Of a stretch of 64,000 nucleotides of DNA, positions 1-12,260 are shown piece by piece. The notes beneath the pieces were generated by a model. The model saw nothing but the letters and a program-made list of their open reading frames with translations. It was not told the DNA's origin and did not search any database. Source of the DNA: Ignelater luminosus (taxonomy: Eukaryota; Arthropoda; Insecta; Coleoptera; Elateridae); assembly GCA_011009095.1 (NCBI GenBank), contig VTPC01008680.1, positions 21,869 through 85,868 of the forward strand. Reading direction: 5' to 3'. Position 1 is the stretch's first letter. Every line of letters starts with the position of its first letter. Position numbers and translations under genes: made by a program.

Positions 1-787
1 AATTCTGCTGAATTTCATGCATTTTGTCAATCGAATGGCATCACACCGATCAAAACTCCACCATATCATCCTCAAAGTAATGGTATGGCAGAGAGAGAGC
101 AGTACAGACAGTGAAAAAGAATCTAAATAGGGCTCGATTTAATCAAAAAGGGGAAGAAATAACCGAGAATGTAATTCTTGACAAGTTAGCAAATTTCTTG
201 TTTACTTATAGAAATTCTCCATCAACAGTTACAGGACTGTCCCCTGCTGAAAGTATATTAAGAAATAGACCCAGGACAAGATTCGACCTTCTGAAACCAA
301 ATATTTACCAAACCTGTAAACCTACTGGACTAAGCACAAACAGTGCAAAGTTGTATAATGTAAATGAATCAGTATATGTAAAAAATGCTCAGACCAGACT
401 GTGGAATAAAGGGAAAATTGTAAAAGATTGCAGCCATTCCACATACTTAGTTCTTATAGAAAATGAAGTAAAATTTGTACATGCAGATAGCATACGTCCA
501 CGTTATAATGATGTAACATATGGTGGGTACAGTGACAGTGTCAGTGTAACACCTGAACTATGCCCACTATTAAATTTACTAACAGTAGTAATTTAAACAA
601 CAAGGAAGATCAAGGTGATAAGGTAGTTCAGGATAACATTAATTCCCCTACAAAGAATGTAACAACTGTGGTAACAATTCCTACTTCAGTTGCATCCCCT
701 CAAAATAGTAATGAGTGTTCAACTCAGACTTCTGTAGTCACTAGGTCGGGTAGAGCAAGCAAACCTCCTGCTAGGTTAGATCTTTAA
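1..787 (+). pseudogene. Retrotransposon integrase C-terminal fragment, frameshifted
   Basis: Integrase inserts retroelement cDNA into the host genome. Seen: frame 1 at the window start reads [20 protein letters not shown] and then [12 protein letters not shown], the conserved block that carries the third catalytic residue (Glu in MAER) of the DDE core. The frame then breaks at about 90-105, where an extra AG in a GAGAGAG run shifts the reading; it resumes from 111 as the region after the core (TYRNSPSTVTGLSPAE) and a C-terminal domain (VYVKNAQTRLWNKGKIV). A second frame change near 560-596 leads into a tail ending SGRASKPPARLDL at 787, the usual basic end of these polyproteins. At least two frame disruptions make it non-functional. 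The similarity is to Ty3/gypsy integrases of the kind often annotated K02A2.6-like (recalled, not searched). Confidence 0.8.
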
Positions 788-800
788 TATTTTCTAAATA

Positions 801-815
801 AAGAAAGGGGGGAAA
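801..815 (+). other. Polypurine tract of the LTR retrotransposon
   Basis: A 15-base all-purine run (AAGAAAGGGGGGAAA) lies three bases before the LTR start. In LTR retrotransposons such a tract primes plus-strand DNA synthesis, and its place here fixes the LTR boundary and the orientation. Confidence 0.75.
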
Positions 816-818
816 TAT

Positions 819-1040
819 TGTAAATTAACCTAAATAGGAGTGTGGGTGAACAGGCCTTTTTTTAAAAAATATATAACCTTCCGGTGATACTTGATTGTGT
901 TGTAGCCGTTGTAGCGTTATTAGTCAGAATGGTTAGAATCGTTAGAATATTAAGCTGTACTCAATAAAGTTGTATGAAGCGTTATTTAATAAATTAAGAG
1001 TTACCATGTGTACTGCTCTTATTACTTGGAATACATAACA
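819..1040 (+). repeat. 3' LTR (222 bp)
   Basis: The LTR begins TGTAAATTAACC directly after the polypurine tract and ends CATAACA, so it has the usual TGT...ACA termini. It holds an AT-rich TATA-like stretch near 867-877 and a polyadenylation signal AATAAA at 963-968. At 222 bp it is a short LTR. The right boundary is inferred from the terminal ACA only, since no 5' LTR is available for comparison. Confidence 0.65.
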
Positions 1041-4000
1041 ATAATCAGTAGCTCATCAAGTTTATTATTACTTATTAAATATTCAAGATTGCTATTAACA
1101 ATCATTACTTTTTTGTTTTCCTGGGAATTCAAATCGTTATAGCTTAATAACCTATATGGGAACTTTGTAATGATTGATCTTTATCGCATACTATATGTCT
1201 GTTAATATGATAATGCTGGAGTGCATTGCAGTTGTTTTTATCTTCATTTCACACAAGCAATAAATAACAAATTCAAATCATAACCTCATTTATTAAACAC
1301 TAGAAAACCAGATGGTATTTTCTGGAAAAGTTCTAGATTTTTTTGCGAATACAAATTTATTAATGGTTAAATAAACACTTATTAGTAGGGCCCTTTTCGC
1401 TTTTTTTTCTCGCATCATTCAGAGACCTCTCTTGAAAGCCGCCAGTCAATGTGACAAGTGGCATCCACATGTTTACTGAACACCGCCCAGCTACTGCGCT
1501 AATGTGCCAGGTTTTTGCCCTTTTCTTTTTGTTAACCACCCGAAAGTATTAAATCACAAGGATTTACGGATGTTGGCTCTAGAGATGAAGCCTCGACTAA
1601 ATTCTCATTCTGTAACTACGTATAACAAACTAAAATCTAGTTCGTCCTAGATTACTGAAATATAAAGCGTGCACCTGCTGAAATTTCTTATTATTCTTAA
1701 GCTATTAATAGCTGAAATAGAATGTTTCGTATTAAAATTGATGTAGAATTTAAAAAAAAGTGCATTAAACGTAAACTTTTGATTTAAAGAAAGGAATCGA
1801 AATAATTGAATTCCATACTAGAAAAAAGCTTTTTTAATTAAATTTAAATGTTGCAAAAACCAAACAAACAGAAACTTCTCTTTAAACAAAAAAAAAGTGA
1901 TTTATATAGGTTTTCTTCTTACACGGTTTATGGCGTTTCTGTAAAAAAAATGATTCAGTTTAAGCGTTACAAATTCTATCGTTTTTGTGTTCTCAAAAAT
2001 TGCGTATCGAATGTGTGGTGTCGAGTGGCGGAAGTCTAAAATAGCATAACACGCGCTGGGTTGTTGCTATTCTCAGTTTCCAGGCATCACTCGACACCAC
2101 TAGAAATAGAAATAACTGCAAACTTAACACTCAAGGCTCGAGGTATTCGATATTTAAAAAAAAAAGGAATATTTTAAATTTTCTCTTTTTAGATGTAAAC
2201 ACAGACATAAATAAAACTTGAATTCTTTTACAATCTACTAAATAGGTGCTAATGAGATAAAAGATATTTATTTAGAAAAGGCTATTGTTCCAAGTAAATT
2301 TTTCTAGAAATTATGCGATGATGAAACAACTAAAATGGCAAACAACATGAAATAGCGATGAAGGAAGAAGAGAGGGGAGTGCAGAATGGGGGATGGATTC
2401 GAAGTGATGTTTGAACAGACACTGTTGTTTTGGTGAAATACGAAACCGGCAGCGCCCTTGTTTGTGTCGGGGGTAAAGGGTGGTTTAGCAGGGTAACCGC
2501 TGAAGTTTTCTGGTAAATGTGGTATTTTGTTCTTATTGAATGTCTTTTAGCATGCTTGGGAATTACGTATATAAAAAAAAGTAATAATAGCAAGGTTGAA
2601 CGAAGTTTATTTTGTACACGAATTACTCATCGAACGATTATTTGTTGAAAACATTCAGCACAGAAAATATGGGAGTTAACGGCAATGTAAAATCCAATTC
2701 TACTATTTTATATTATTTAACATGTTAATTAACACTTTTTAAACACTGAATTAATATATTAATTTTTATATTAAAAATTCCACCCATGATATTTTGTTTC
2801 GAAATAAAAGAAACCGAAATGTGAACTAGACGAGATGTAGCCAAGGGAACTACTAAAAACAATCCTTGGATTTAATATAAAAAAGCTGAAACACTTGCGC
2901 TTACTTAAAACAGTCTTACGTTATTCGAAGTTACAGAACAAGAAATGAAATAAAACTTTTGACAGAAAAATTGTGAGAGTATTGCTTTTAGCTATATTGT
3001 GTAGCCGAGTGAGGGAGGAAACATGTGTCCTAGCCTACAGAACAATCACTTAACTTGATCCTAATGACCAGGACTTTTCCTTTCTGCTACAAACTTTACA
3101 TCTCCTAATGCTAGAAGTCTCAAGCTTACCTTGACCTTTTCTTTAGGTTTTTTCCAAAATTCGATGAAATCATTCAGTTTGTAGTGCTTTTGGAATTATT
3201 GAACTAATTTGATCCTTTTTTTATATTTATTTCATTCCTTTTTCTCTGAATTCTAAACCTTGTTGGTATTTTTGCTAAAGTTTAAGTTTCCTACAGCTGT
3301 TGAGACTCAAAACCCAAAACACTGATCAAGGTTCGTACAAAAGCGAACGCACTGACACGGGTATATGATAACTACTACAAAAAATAGTATCTTCGGTCAA
3401 GGGTTGTTTGTTTCAAATTATCGCTTTTACATGTTTCCCAAGTTTTGAGAGTGTGCAATTTTAATATCTGGTAATATTCAGGTTTTGAAGAAGATAGTTC
3501 AAAAGTGACAACGGCAGAATTCAAAAATTGCGAACATAACTTGCGCCATCAGAAAATCACAATTTTCTCAAGAGTCCAATGGCCCTTCGGGCTGATTTGA
3601 GTTTAAAGAATAAGTGAAAATTATTAACCTCTTGTGTGTGAAATTCTGCATCTAGGAAACAAGAAGTCAAACCTAATGAAAGAAAGCTAGTCTTCTCAAA
3701 TTTTATTTGTGGGAAGACAAATATATATGGCATCTTATTGGATGTTTATCCTTTATTTGATATTAGTCTTCTCAATTATTTGAGCACTCATATAACTTAT
3801 CGCCAGGGTTCAGCTTCATTAAAAGCCACTCATGCTTTAACTGATTGTTTTAGAACTTACCACGTGGAACTCAGTTTCATGCTACTAAGGTTTGAGCTAT
3901 AGACTGTAAGACTATAGAATACTCAGGATTTCAGTTTAACAAACAACTTCATGACTGGATCAAAGTGTAACGAGCATGAAACAAAAAAAAAGTGGGCAAG

Positions 4001-6799
4001 GAATTTAGCTCTGTTATGATCGAGTCTTTATTTTTCATTTCTGATTTTATTACCACGAATTAGATTTGTAGTTGTCATCCAGTTATGGCGAAGAAAGAAT
4101 GTCATATGAGCTAGATAATACGAAATGTGCTTTGCCTGCTGTTCGATTTTTGAGATATTTCCATCTAAGGGTAAAAAATTCTATTTCTCAGGAAGCACTC
4201 TTAAATATCAAAACAAGAAAGAAGAATGTACTAGGTTTGTTCTACATTGCAATACAAGATGATTAAAATTTATTTTTTTCTCAACAAACGGTAGTTTATC
4301 AGTTGTAAATCATTATAGGTTATAATGAAAATCTGGAGTAATCATAGGAAGTTTCCCAAGAGCCACTATTAAGAGCTATAAGGGTTGGTGAAAAGTTTGA
4401 CAGTATGTAGATGCGATAACCAACAATGACAGTGATACCATAGCGTATGTCTTACTGACTGTGTGTAACTGAGGTAGCAAAATAATATGTGGTAGTGTGT
4501 CTACTACACGTTTCACTTTGAGGATACAGTACAGGTTCTTATGAGCAACAGGGTCACCAAACGTCTTTCATGCTAGAGTTTAACACTTCGATACGTCGCA
4601 TGATTAAACAGCTAACAATAGGGTCGTTGAGACTTCTACAAGAAATACATTGCCTATCTTTCCTATACTGTATTCTCATAGTGAAACGTATAAAAGATGT
4701 TTGGCATTCTCTGACAAATGAAGAAAAGGAAAAATGGCAACAGTGATTTCACCGATGTTGATGATGATGCTTTCAGCAATCGGTATGATATCCTGAACAA
4801 TTGTAATCAAAAAATGGAATTTAGGACAAGGACTTCTTGTATTTTGTAATATGTGTTTTGACATGAGACTCGAATTTTTGTTTGTTTTTCATGTTAATTG
4901 TTTCCAAGGACGAATTTACCTTCGGCTAATTCTGTAAAATCTAATGAATTGGGCCGTATCAATTCAAAAATAAGTAGGTTTTTTGGGAAGGGAAGGTAAT
5001 AAAATTTGAATATCGCGTATCGCAAAATTACTTACTTTTTAATAAAAATTGTAGGGACTACTACCAATATCTTTGAACACAGAAAATGCGTAAAAGGTTA
5101 CATCATCTAGAAATAAAAATATAGTATAGCGTTCAAAAGTTTTAGATAATCTTATTCCCAGTAGCTATTAGTAGTAATATTTTTAAGTTCTTCATTGAGA
5201 CAATAGAAAATAGCAATTAAATCAAATAGAAAAATCTAGGTTGAATAGTCCATAAAAAATTAAAAAAAAAAACTGTTCCATCATTAACAAACCGTTAGTG
5301 AATCGAAACAAAATCGATAAAAGAAGATTAATAACAAACATACAACTGAAGACGTACGAAGGTTAACAACATTTTTTGAACGATTCTTCGGAAGCGTTGT
5401 AAATCTGGTTTTCTTATATTCTATTGCATGTTTTGTAACAGGTGTGATTGTCGAATATTTGTATTTTTAGAAACCAAATGTCAAAAAACTCCCAGATTCA
5501 TATTTTATGAAAACATTAATGTTATTTCTTTCTTGTTATTACTCATAAAAACTAATAATAGGTTGAACTATTTCAGCTCAATAGAAATCAGAAAAAATGA
5601 TATCAAACATATTTACACGATGTTTATAATAAATTAGGTTTACTTTATTTCAGATGTCTTTTTTTTTAATTAGAAAGGATGGCCTTCATGGCATTACGAG
5701 ATTTATTATAAGATTTACACCAAATGCGTCATAACAAATTTTGAATTTTTCTTTTTTAATATTCTATTGTTTCATAGGTTTGTAACTCATATCCTGATTA
5801 GTCTAGAATATTTCAATTTCCAAATAAATACTTGAAATATTCAAAGATAAAACACGTCATGAAATCGCACGCTTTTGAATTCGTATTTTTTGAAAAAAAT
5901 CAATTGTTATTGTTTACATGGTCTAAATTACCCAAGCATTTGGAGAATGAAAATAATATTGGCTTGCTGAAAGTATAAGACTTATCCCTTTTAGTGTGTA
6001 ATTCGTTTAAAGTAACTTTTGTAACATTATTCGTACGTATCAATTTTGAATTCTGTTTGAAGGTGTTTTTCAGACAAAAAAAAAAGAAGTCGAACTGAAC
6101 CATCAACTTGCAATTAGCTAATTAATTCAAGAAAATGATTCTAGTTTTACAGTAATAACTGAACAAAAATGAATATGTTATTAACTATTACACAATTTAT
6201 ATTTCACATGATCGAGTTTCATGAACTTATTTGAATCCGTATCTACTATAAGAATTAAAATTTTGCATGGCTACGACCTTTAGAAAAAAGAAACTATAAA
6301 ATTGGATGTGTACCAAAGCCGTCTATGACACTGGTGCTCAAGAATTCAGTTTCAGATCCAAAAATTTCTTTTAGCTACTGGGACTACTCAGACTATTCAA
6401 TTTTAGTAACTCCATAAAATACAAACGGATTGAAAAATGGGCAAGCATAAAGAGCATTATGCAACAGTTCGAGTGTTCGACGCACTTTTAGCACAAAATA
6501 CGCTTTCTAAATTAATAATAATGAAACAGTAAATGGAGAGGTATTTCTGAATTCTTTATAGCTATCTCACCATCTTCTTATACCTTAATATATTTATTAC
6601 AATGTTACCGTGATACTCTCTACCCTCTTTTGTACCCCAATGTCGACTTGTCTGTTATGTCTCACTTTTGGTTCAAGACCTTTAGTTATCGCTGTAGAGT
6701 ATAGTACCCTAATAAGAAGCCCTTAATATGACACCCTTTGGGAGTTCCTTTTACGAGACAGGCTTTATATTAGAAACTCATTTTGAGAGCAAGTGGTCA
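1041..6799. other. Unassigned AT-rich DNA
   Basis: No supportable gene was seen on either strand. Open frames are short (under 90 codons), of low complexity, and lack recognisable motifs. The only clear structure is the hairpin at 2015-2100. A mildly GC-richer stretch at 1390-1520 is unexplained. Confidence 0.6.
2015..2100. repeat. 86-nt imperfect hairpin with 13-bp perfect outer stem
   Basis: GTGGTGTCGAGTG at 2015-2027 is exactly reverse-complementary to 2088-2100. Inside it further arms pair: GGAA with TTCC, and AATAGCA (2040-2046) with TGCTATT (2066-2072), leaving a loop of roughly 10-20 nt containing ACGCGCTGGG. The whole sequence could fold into one stem-loop of pre-microRNA size, or be the end of a foldback element. 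No transcript evidence is available. Confidence 0.5.
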
Positions 6800-8450
6800 A
6801 TTAAATTTTGTTTTGGATGGACTCACCTAAAAGAGGAAAACAGAAACTGAGAGCAAATGGTGTTGGTAGTTAAGGAGGTTAGTCTATGGAACAGCGGCAA
6901 AACATTTTGGTGTTCTAAAAGGAACTCTCAACGTTATGCAAAAAAGTGACTTTTCTTTTAAGCATTTGGTATCAGTCTCTTGGCACAAAACCTGCTTATC
7001 AAAGTTGAAAACCTGTTTATTAAAGTTGAACTAAGAAATTCAGTAATTAATGTCTTGCTATGGATGGTCAATATTTCGCCTTTCTAGAACGGCATCAAAA
7101 ACTTTCTATTAGATTTCAATGATTTTAATCAAGAGACTCTTGCTGTGGTCCTTGAATTATATGAGAACATAAAACCAATTTTGACGACACAACTGGTACA
7201 TTGTGATGAGATAGAAATTACTGTGGTATATCATAAAAGAAGTAAAGCAATTTCTGCACAAGTAAAAAAGCAGCAGAAAGAGGTGGTCTGATCACTGTTT
7301 ATGTGTATGTACTGCCTTTAATTGTCCGACCTATAAAAAGAAACATGAAAGCTGAAATAGTATCCCAGCAGATTAAACAAAAATCTTTACACAATGTTTG
7401 ATCATTTTGTTAAGTTCACTAAGCCAATGTCATCCAAACCTCCGTTATCTATGTTAAATGAACATCATTCGCATCCGAAATATTAATCAATAAACCAAGA
7501 AAAGCTTACGTGTCTATTGTTTGTTTTCCATATAACACATGTCGCATGCAACCGTTTAGATATGCGCTTCATGAATCCGTTAAAAACATATCAATAAGAA
7601 GAAGATTGAAGTTTGACTAAGGAATCACACAGAATAACACAGATGTCGGTAAATGCATTCGCGAAAACTGGTTTGCTTCCTCTCAACCAACACCAGTAAC
7701 ATTTCTGCACATTCAGAATTAGGTATGCCAAGAAACTGTGATTACATCGAGCACTTTCAGATAGAAACTTAAGATTTTTATGAAATTTCAGAATTTCGTC
7801 CAAGATCTTTCAAGGACTTAAACGTCAGAGAAAAGTTTCGTTCACAGACTTCAGAAAATTTTGTTGAGAAACGCTTACGTCCAGGAACATCAAACGAATC
7901 ACTGCTACTGCTGTCCGCACCACTTTCTCACCGTCTTCCACCGACCAGCCGGGACCAACATCGCGTACATTAACGAAATCTATGTTGCTACTACCATCAA
8001 CGTGAACCAAGTCGGCTAAAGAAGCTCCACGGGCTCCACTTTGTTTGACCTGACTTGTCAAACGAATCTTTCAGTTAAAATCATAAATATAACCATTGAG
8101 AGAAATTTCTGTTAAAAAGTCAAATTAGACCTCTTCGTCTTCTATAAAAATGAACTAAAAGAAAACTTAGATTAAAAAAGGTAAAAACAAACTCGTGAAA
8201 GAGAAGCAAAATAGCAAAAGTTATCAAGAAGGTCTTTAGTGGTACTGAGACCAAGAAAAAAGAAAAAGCTCACTAAAAAGAAGCGATAGCTTAACTAATG
8301 AGAGTGAAGAAGAGATTGTTGTTAACGATGAGAGTGATAAGGAAGGAAATTATGATGCAGAATAGATTACCCAATGCAAGAAAAGGAAAAGCAGAAAATA
8401 TAAGTTTAAAGATGGTGTAGACGGACGATCACGCGCTTAGACAAAGAACT
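6800..8450 (+). pseudogene. Decayed pogo/Tigger-like (DDE_1, CENP-B type) transposase
   Basis: Read across frames, this stretch keeps the order of landmarks of pogo/Tigger/Jerky-type transposases. Near 6890-6935 is AAKHFGVLKGTLNV, resembling the N-terminal helix-turn-helix. Near 7065-7110 is FLERHQKLSIRF, resembling the second DNA-binding helix segment. Near 7395-7475 is DHFVKFTKPMSSKPPLSML followed by NEHHSH, matching the catalytic block that usually reads LLLDNHHSH, with Asp replaced by Glu here. Near 7560-7590 is FMNPLKTY, and near 7640-7690 NAFAKTGLLPLNQH, the typical region after the third catalytic residue. An acidic tail follows near 8300-8365 (SEEEIVVNDESDKEGNYDAE). Many stops and frame changes show that it is dead. 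No terminal repeats were identified. The assignment rests on motif order recalled from the family, not on a search. Confidence 0.6.
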
Positions 8451-11400
8451 AGTTAGATATATCACACAACCAATCCAGATGGACAGATCAAACCGCTAAT
8501 TATTGCTATTATACGTGGCCAAAATTCTGGTAAAGATTTTTGTCCAGCTTCCCTTCTCTGTTAAGTTGACCATACACGTCTACCACGCAAGAAGAGCTAT
8601 TACATGGTATTGTACAACAAAATGCTGTCAAGTTACCCATTACCCATGTAGTATGGATCATGTATCAGCATTGCCTCACTCAGTAGCACGGTAGGCCGAG
8701 TTAATTAGGCAACCCATCCGACAACCCGACAGCACCTTATTAGACTGCTAATTATTATGCGCTAATTTATGCACTCCAGTAAACATTAAAAAACCTAATA
8801 AATCTGCATGTAAGCGTAATATGTTTCTTGGACCTAGGAAGAGGTAATGATTACCATGGCTTTTTTCAACCATTTACAGTATCTAATGTGAACAACTGCA
8901 CATGCCAATCAGGAGATTTCTCATTGATGGTAGGTTATCGTGTTACCTGTTCCTGGTCACAAGTAATTATTATAACAACATATTATTGGCGAAAACCATC
9001 AACCAACAGATGCCGCACATTTCGTTAAATGTATAGAAATGACGAAAAAATGGAGGGGTGGGGGTGATCAGCAACTACAACCACCATTGCCAGAGCTGGC
9101 TATAAATCTCCAAATCTGAAGAATTACAACATTAAATGAGTGCTTTTGACGATGTGCTTCACTGCTGTGACAAACAGTTCTTTAAATTTCCAATAGAGGT
9201 CGCAAAGATCGTGTTTTTCTCTAATGCTCATTGGCCGTTTTTAACTGATTTTGCAAACACGTTTGATACTTACAATTATATTAATTACACCTATCGTTTC
9301 TACAGTCGAGTATTTCAATAAAGAAAATGTCCTAAATCCTAGTTTTACGTTGTAAGAAGTTAAAATAAGTTTCTAGATTAAACAATTCGTCAATTATTCT
9401 AATTAATGTTATTTAGATGAATAGATTATTGCATTTTCTTATAATACTTAATGCCAGGTTTTAGTAGTAACTAATAATTAAAAAATCAAATTGAAAGTTG
9501 ATCGATTTAATATTGTAAACAAGATTAATCATATTTGATATCGTATGTAAAATATTTGCAACAGAGAAATATTTACTTTATTTAAAAATATTATTTTTCA
9601 ACAATTCAAACTGAATTTATCACTTTTTTTCAGTTTAAATGCAATTATTATTAATTTATCAATTGCAAACTTAAATAAATTAAATTAACTTCAAAAAGCA
9701 GCTCAATAATCACAAATATTTTTCTGAATAAAACCTCAACTACATTCTACGCATTTTTCACCATAGCAAGAAGACAAAACAAAACGATTTTGCAGAACGA
9801 ATTCCAATATTTAGGTATTTAACTCTTATTTATTATTTATCTTTCTTTATGACCTCCGCAATTTTTATAACGATATATCATGAAAACAGAAAGTATCAAG
9901 TAGGTGTAAAGAACTGGATTTGTGGTCGTTTTTGCGGTGGTGCAGGATTAAAGAGAGAACCAGGGTGTCGGATGTCAGGTCATATGACTCAGATGCTATT
10001 TCGAGCGTCGCCGTCGGCTTAGCGTAACCTGGCGTCGGTTCTAGCCCACTTCTCTAATTTCAAAACGAAACCTTTATATCTTTGTTGCGTCTTTTACTCA
10101 CATGCACACATACATATGCCATGGGCCAAAAATAAATTCATTTATTTATCGAGATTTTTGCGTAGTCGTCACGAGTCGTCTGAATTTTTTTTGTAATGAG
10201 GTGTTACGAATTACGACTTTTAATACATATTTTGTTGTGTTTGAAGAATTCAGTTATTTTTAAAAATGCTTCGGTATATTGTTGTTTTAATGATTCTCTT
10301 TAGTGCAAATCGGAGTACTTTTGATGTATGTAACATGATTCTAAGTAAACGGTGGCGGCGCTAGAATTTTTTAGGAGATTTATTTTTGTTCAGGAGAAAA
10401 CTGTCAAGCCCATTTAAACATGCAGATCATTGAAGAAAAATTTCAAATGATTAGTTCAGACAAGCATAACCGACCAGAAATATATTATTAGCAACTTCTG
10501 GCCTTCGGCTATTTCGATTTTTTCAAAGTAGGTCATTAATAAATAGTATGTTGTTCCTCTTCTGTTTCTTATTAGGGATATGTGCATCACCATTTCCAAT
10601 TGAAGATATTCAACGCACGTTTCTCCTTTTGCTTCAGGTTGATCTTACCTTCATACAGATTTAAATAAATGTTGCACCTTTCTAGAGAAATTTATATTAA
10701 ACGTAATAAGTAATAGCTAAAATAATTTCACTAATAATAAACATGATAAAAAAAACTGAAAAACAAATACACTTGATCCAGACTTATTTAATTAGGACAG
10801 TCTTAGAGAACTTCCACATTAGGATGATCAAATAGAAGAATCAAGAATGGTTGTAACTATTCAAAGAACATAGTTGCAATTCATACAATGCACATGTATT
10901 TTCACGGAAAACTGTAAAAACAGCTTTTAGCTAATTGGAGAAAATTATCACATGTTTACGACCTCTTTGAAACTTGGATTCTTAGTTTTTTGTTCGTCTT
11001 TAAATTTTCTATAGCCACGCAGGTAATACAGTATGTATATTTATTCACAATGTTCCAGATATTATTGTAGTCTTGATTACAATTTTGTTTTTCATTTTCC
11101 TGGAGATATGGGTCTTCATGGTTCGTAACCTTTACTGTTCCATGAACAGACATAAATGGCAAGTAATCTAAATCTAAAATAACATAACTCTAGCAGTGAT
11201 AAGCACTGGTTTTTATAATTAACTAGCGTCTTTTGGAATTGGACCTTGTTATAGTTGATGAAAAAGCGTATTAAATGTTTTGTTAACTTCCGTAAGGAGC
11301 TCTTTCGAAAGAAGAACAGGAATGTAATTCCATGTCTCAACTGCACCAAATGGAAATCAGTTGTTACTTGTATGGTGGTATCATATGTTAGATTTTGGAT

Positions 11401-11879
11401 TAAATTTTGATTTCATCGACATCTGGGTCTCTCATTGATGCAATATATCATCAAAAACGATCTGACATTATTGCGATTCCGACTGTAGTTAGATCAACAA
11501 CTATAGTAAATCCTATAACATGCAAATAATAATATATTACTGTTGAAGAACCTGAGGAGGGTTTCAGTCCTTCAGCACAACGTTTCCTACTGTAACTTAA
11601 ATATGTACTACTATCATGTTCCCATACATGTCACAGTCCAAGCAACGCAGTGCTGATCCAAAACGAATTCCAAATATTATTTTCCGAAAGAAAGACTGAA
11701 GACACCTATATTACAGCTAGCTGCCTTTGGTATACAAAGCCATACATATGTACGTAAGTATACAACGCCTAAAAGATCCTAAAAAAACTACAGTACCTAT
11801 TGGGTAATGAGGAAACATTACTGCGATATTTTTACCAAAAACAAACACCATCTTAAAATTCTGCCCTCTTTCCAGTTGA
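8451..11879. other. Unassigned DNA with one GC-rich patch
   Basis: No gene was recognised. The short open frames at 8503-8694 and 8828-9321 show no motif. A patch at about 9920-10060 is much richer in G and C than its surroundings and contains CpG-rich words (GCGTCGCCGTCGG), but no open frame or repeat structure explains it. Confidence 0.5.
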
Positions 11880-12260
11880 TATATGTTTATCCAAAACGAA
11901 AAACCCAACATAATGATCGTAGGAGACCGGAAGGCTAAAATAGGAATTGACACAAGAAAAGGTCTAAATTGTATTGGGCTATATAAAAAAGATGAAAAAC
12001 GGACGCTAAATACAAATGGGAAAACTTCGTTAGAATTTTTCCAAATAATTGGAAATACAAATATACAGCAAAGAAACAATGTATACATAGGAGAACAAGA
12101 AATAAAAAAAAGTGAATACAACTACAGAAACTAATGGTGGAAGATAATAAAGAAACTGAAAGTAGACAAAGGCAAGATACCTAAAAGAAGCAGTAGATAC
12201 AGAACTGATGAAGCTAAAAGAAACAAAACAAGAATTGATACTGAAGATTAGAATATTTCA
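11880..12260 (+). pseudogene. LINE endonuclease-domain remnant
   Basis: The frame from 11883 reads PNIMIVGDRKAKIGIDTRKG and further on NTNGKTSLEFFQIIGNTNI. This corresponds to the APE-type endonuclease segment of non-LTR retrotransposons, where the usual text is IVGDFNAKIG ... NENG..LLEFC...L.I.NT. The active-site Asn of the GDFNA motif is Lys here (GDRKA), and the frame stops at 12134, so the copy is dead. Fragments of basic sequence continue to about 12260. No reverse transcriptase follows, so this is a short relic, possibly of the same broad LINE type as those at 20940-23300 and 62700-64000. Confidence 0.6.

Larger units (their letters stand above)
1..1040 (+). mobile_element. 3' part of a Ty3/gypsy LTR retrotransposon
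   Basis: Seen: the order integrase C-terminus, polypurine tract, then a TG...CA-bounded LTR reads left to right and is that of the 3' end of a Ty3/gypsy element. The window starts inside pol, so gag, protease, reverse transcriptase and the 5' LTR are outside. The base pairs after the LTR (ATAA at 1041-1044) would be one copy of a short target duplication; the other copy is off the window. The coding part is broken, so this is an old copy. No envelope-like reading frame is present between pol and the LTR. Confidence 0.85.

Noticed and set aside
2088-2104. Helitron 3' end (hairpin followed by CTAG)
   Set aside because: CTAG overlaps the stem's last bases instead of lying about ten bases after a short hairpin, and no Helitron-type protein or 5' end was found.
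7825-8061. 78-codon minus frame that looks like an exon with splice-like ends
   Set aside because: The plus strand over the same bases continues the pogo/Tigger-like transposase text, so the minus frame is best explained as its antisense shadow.
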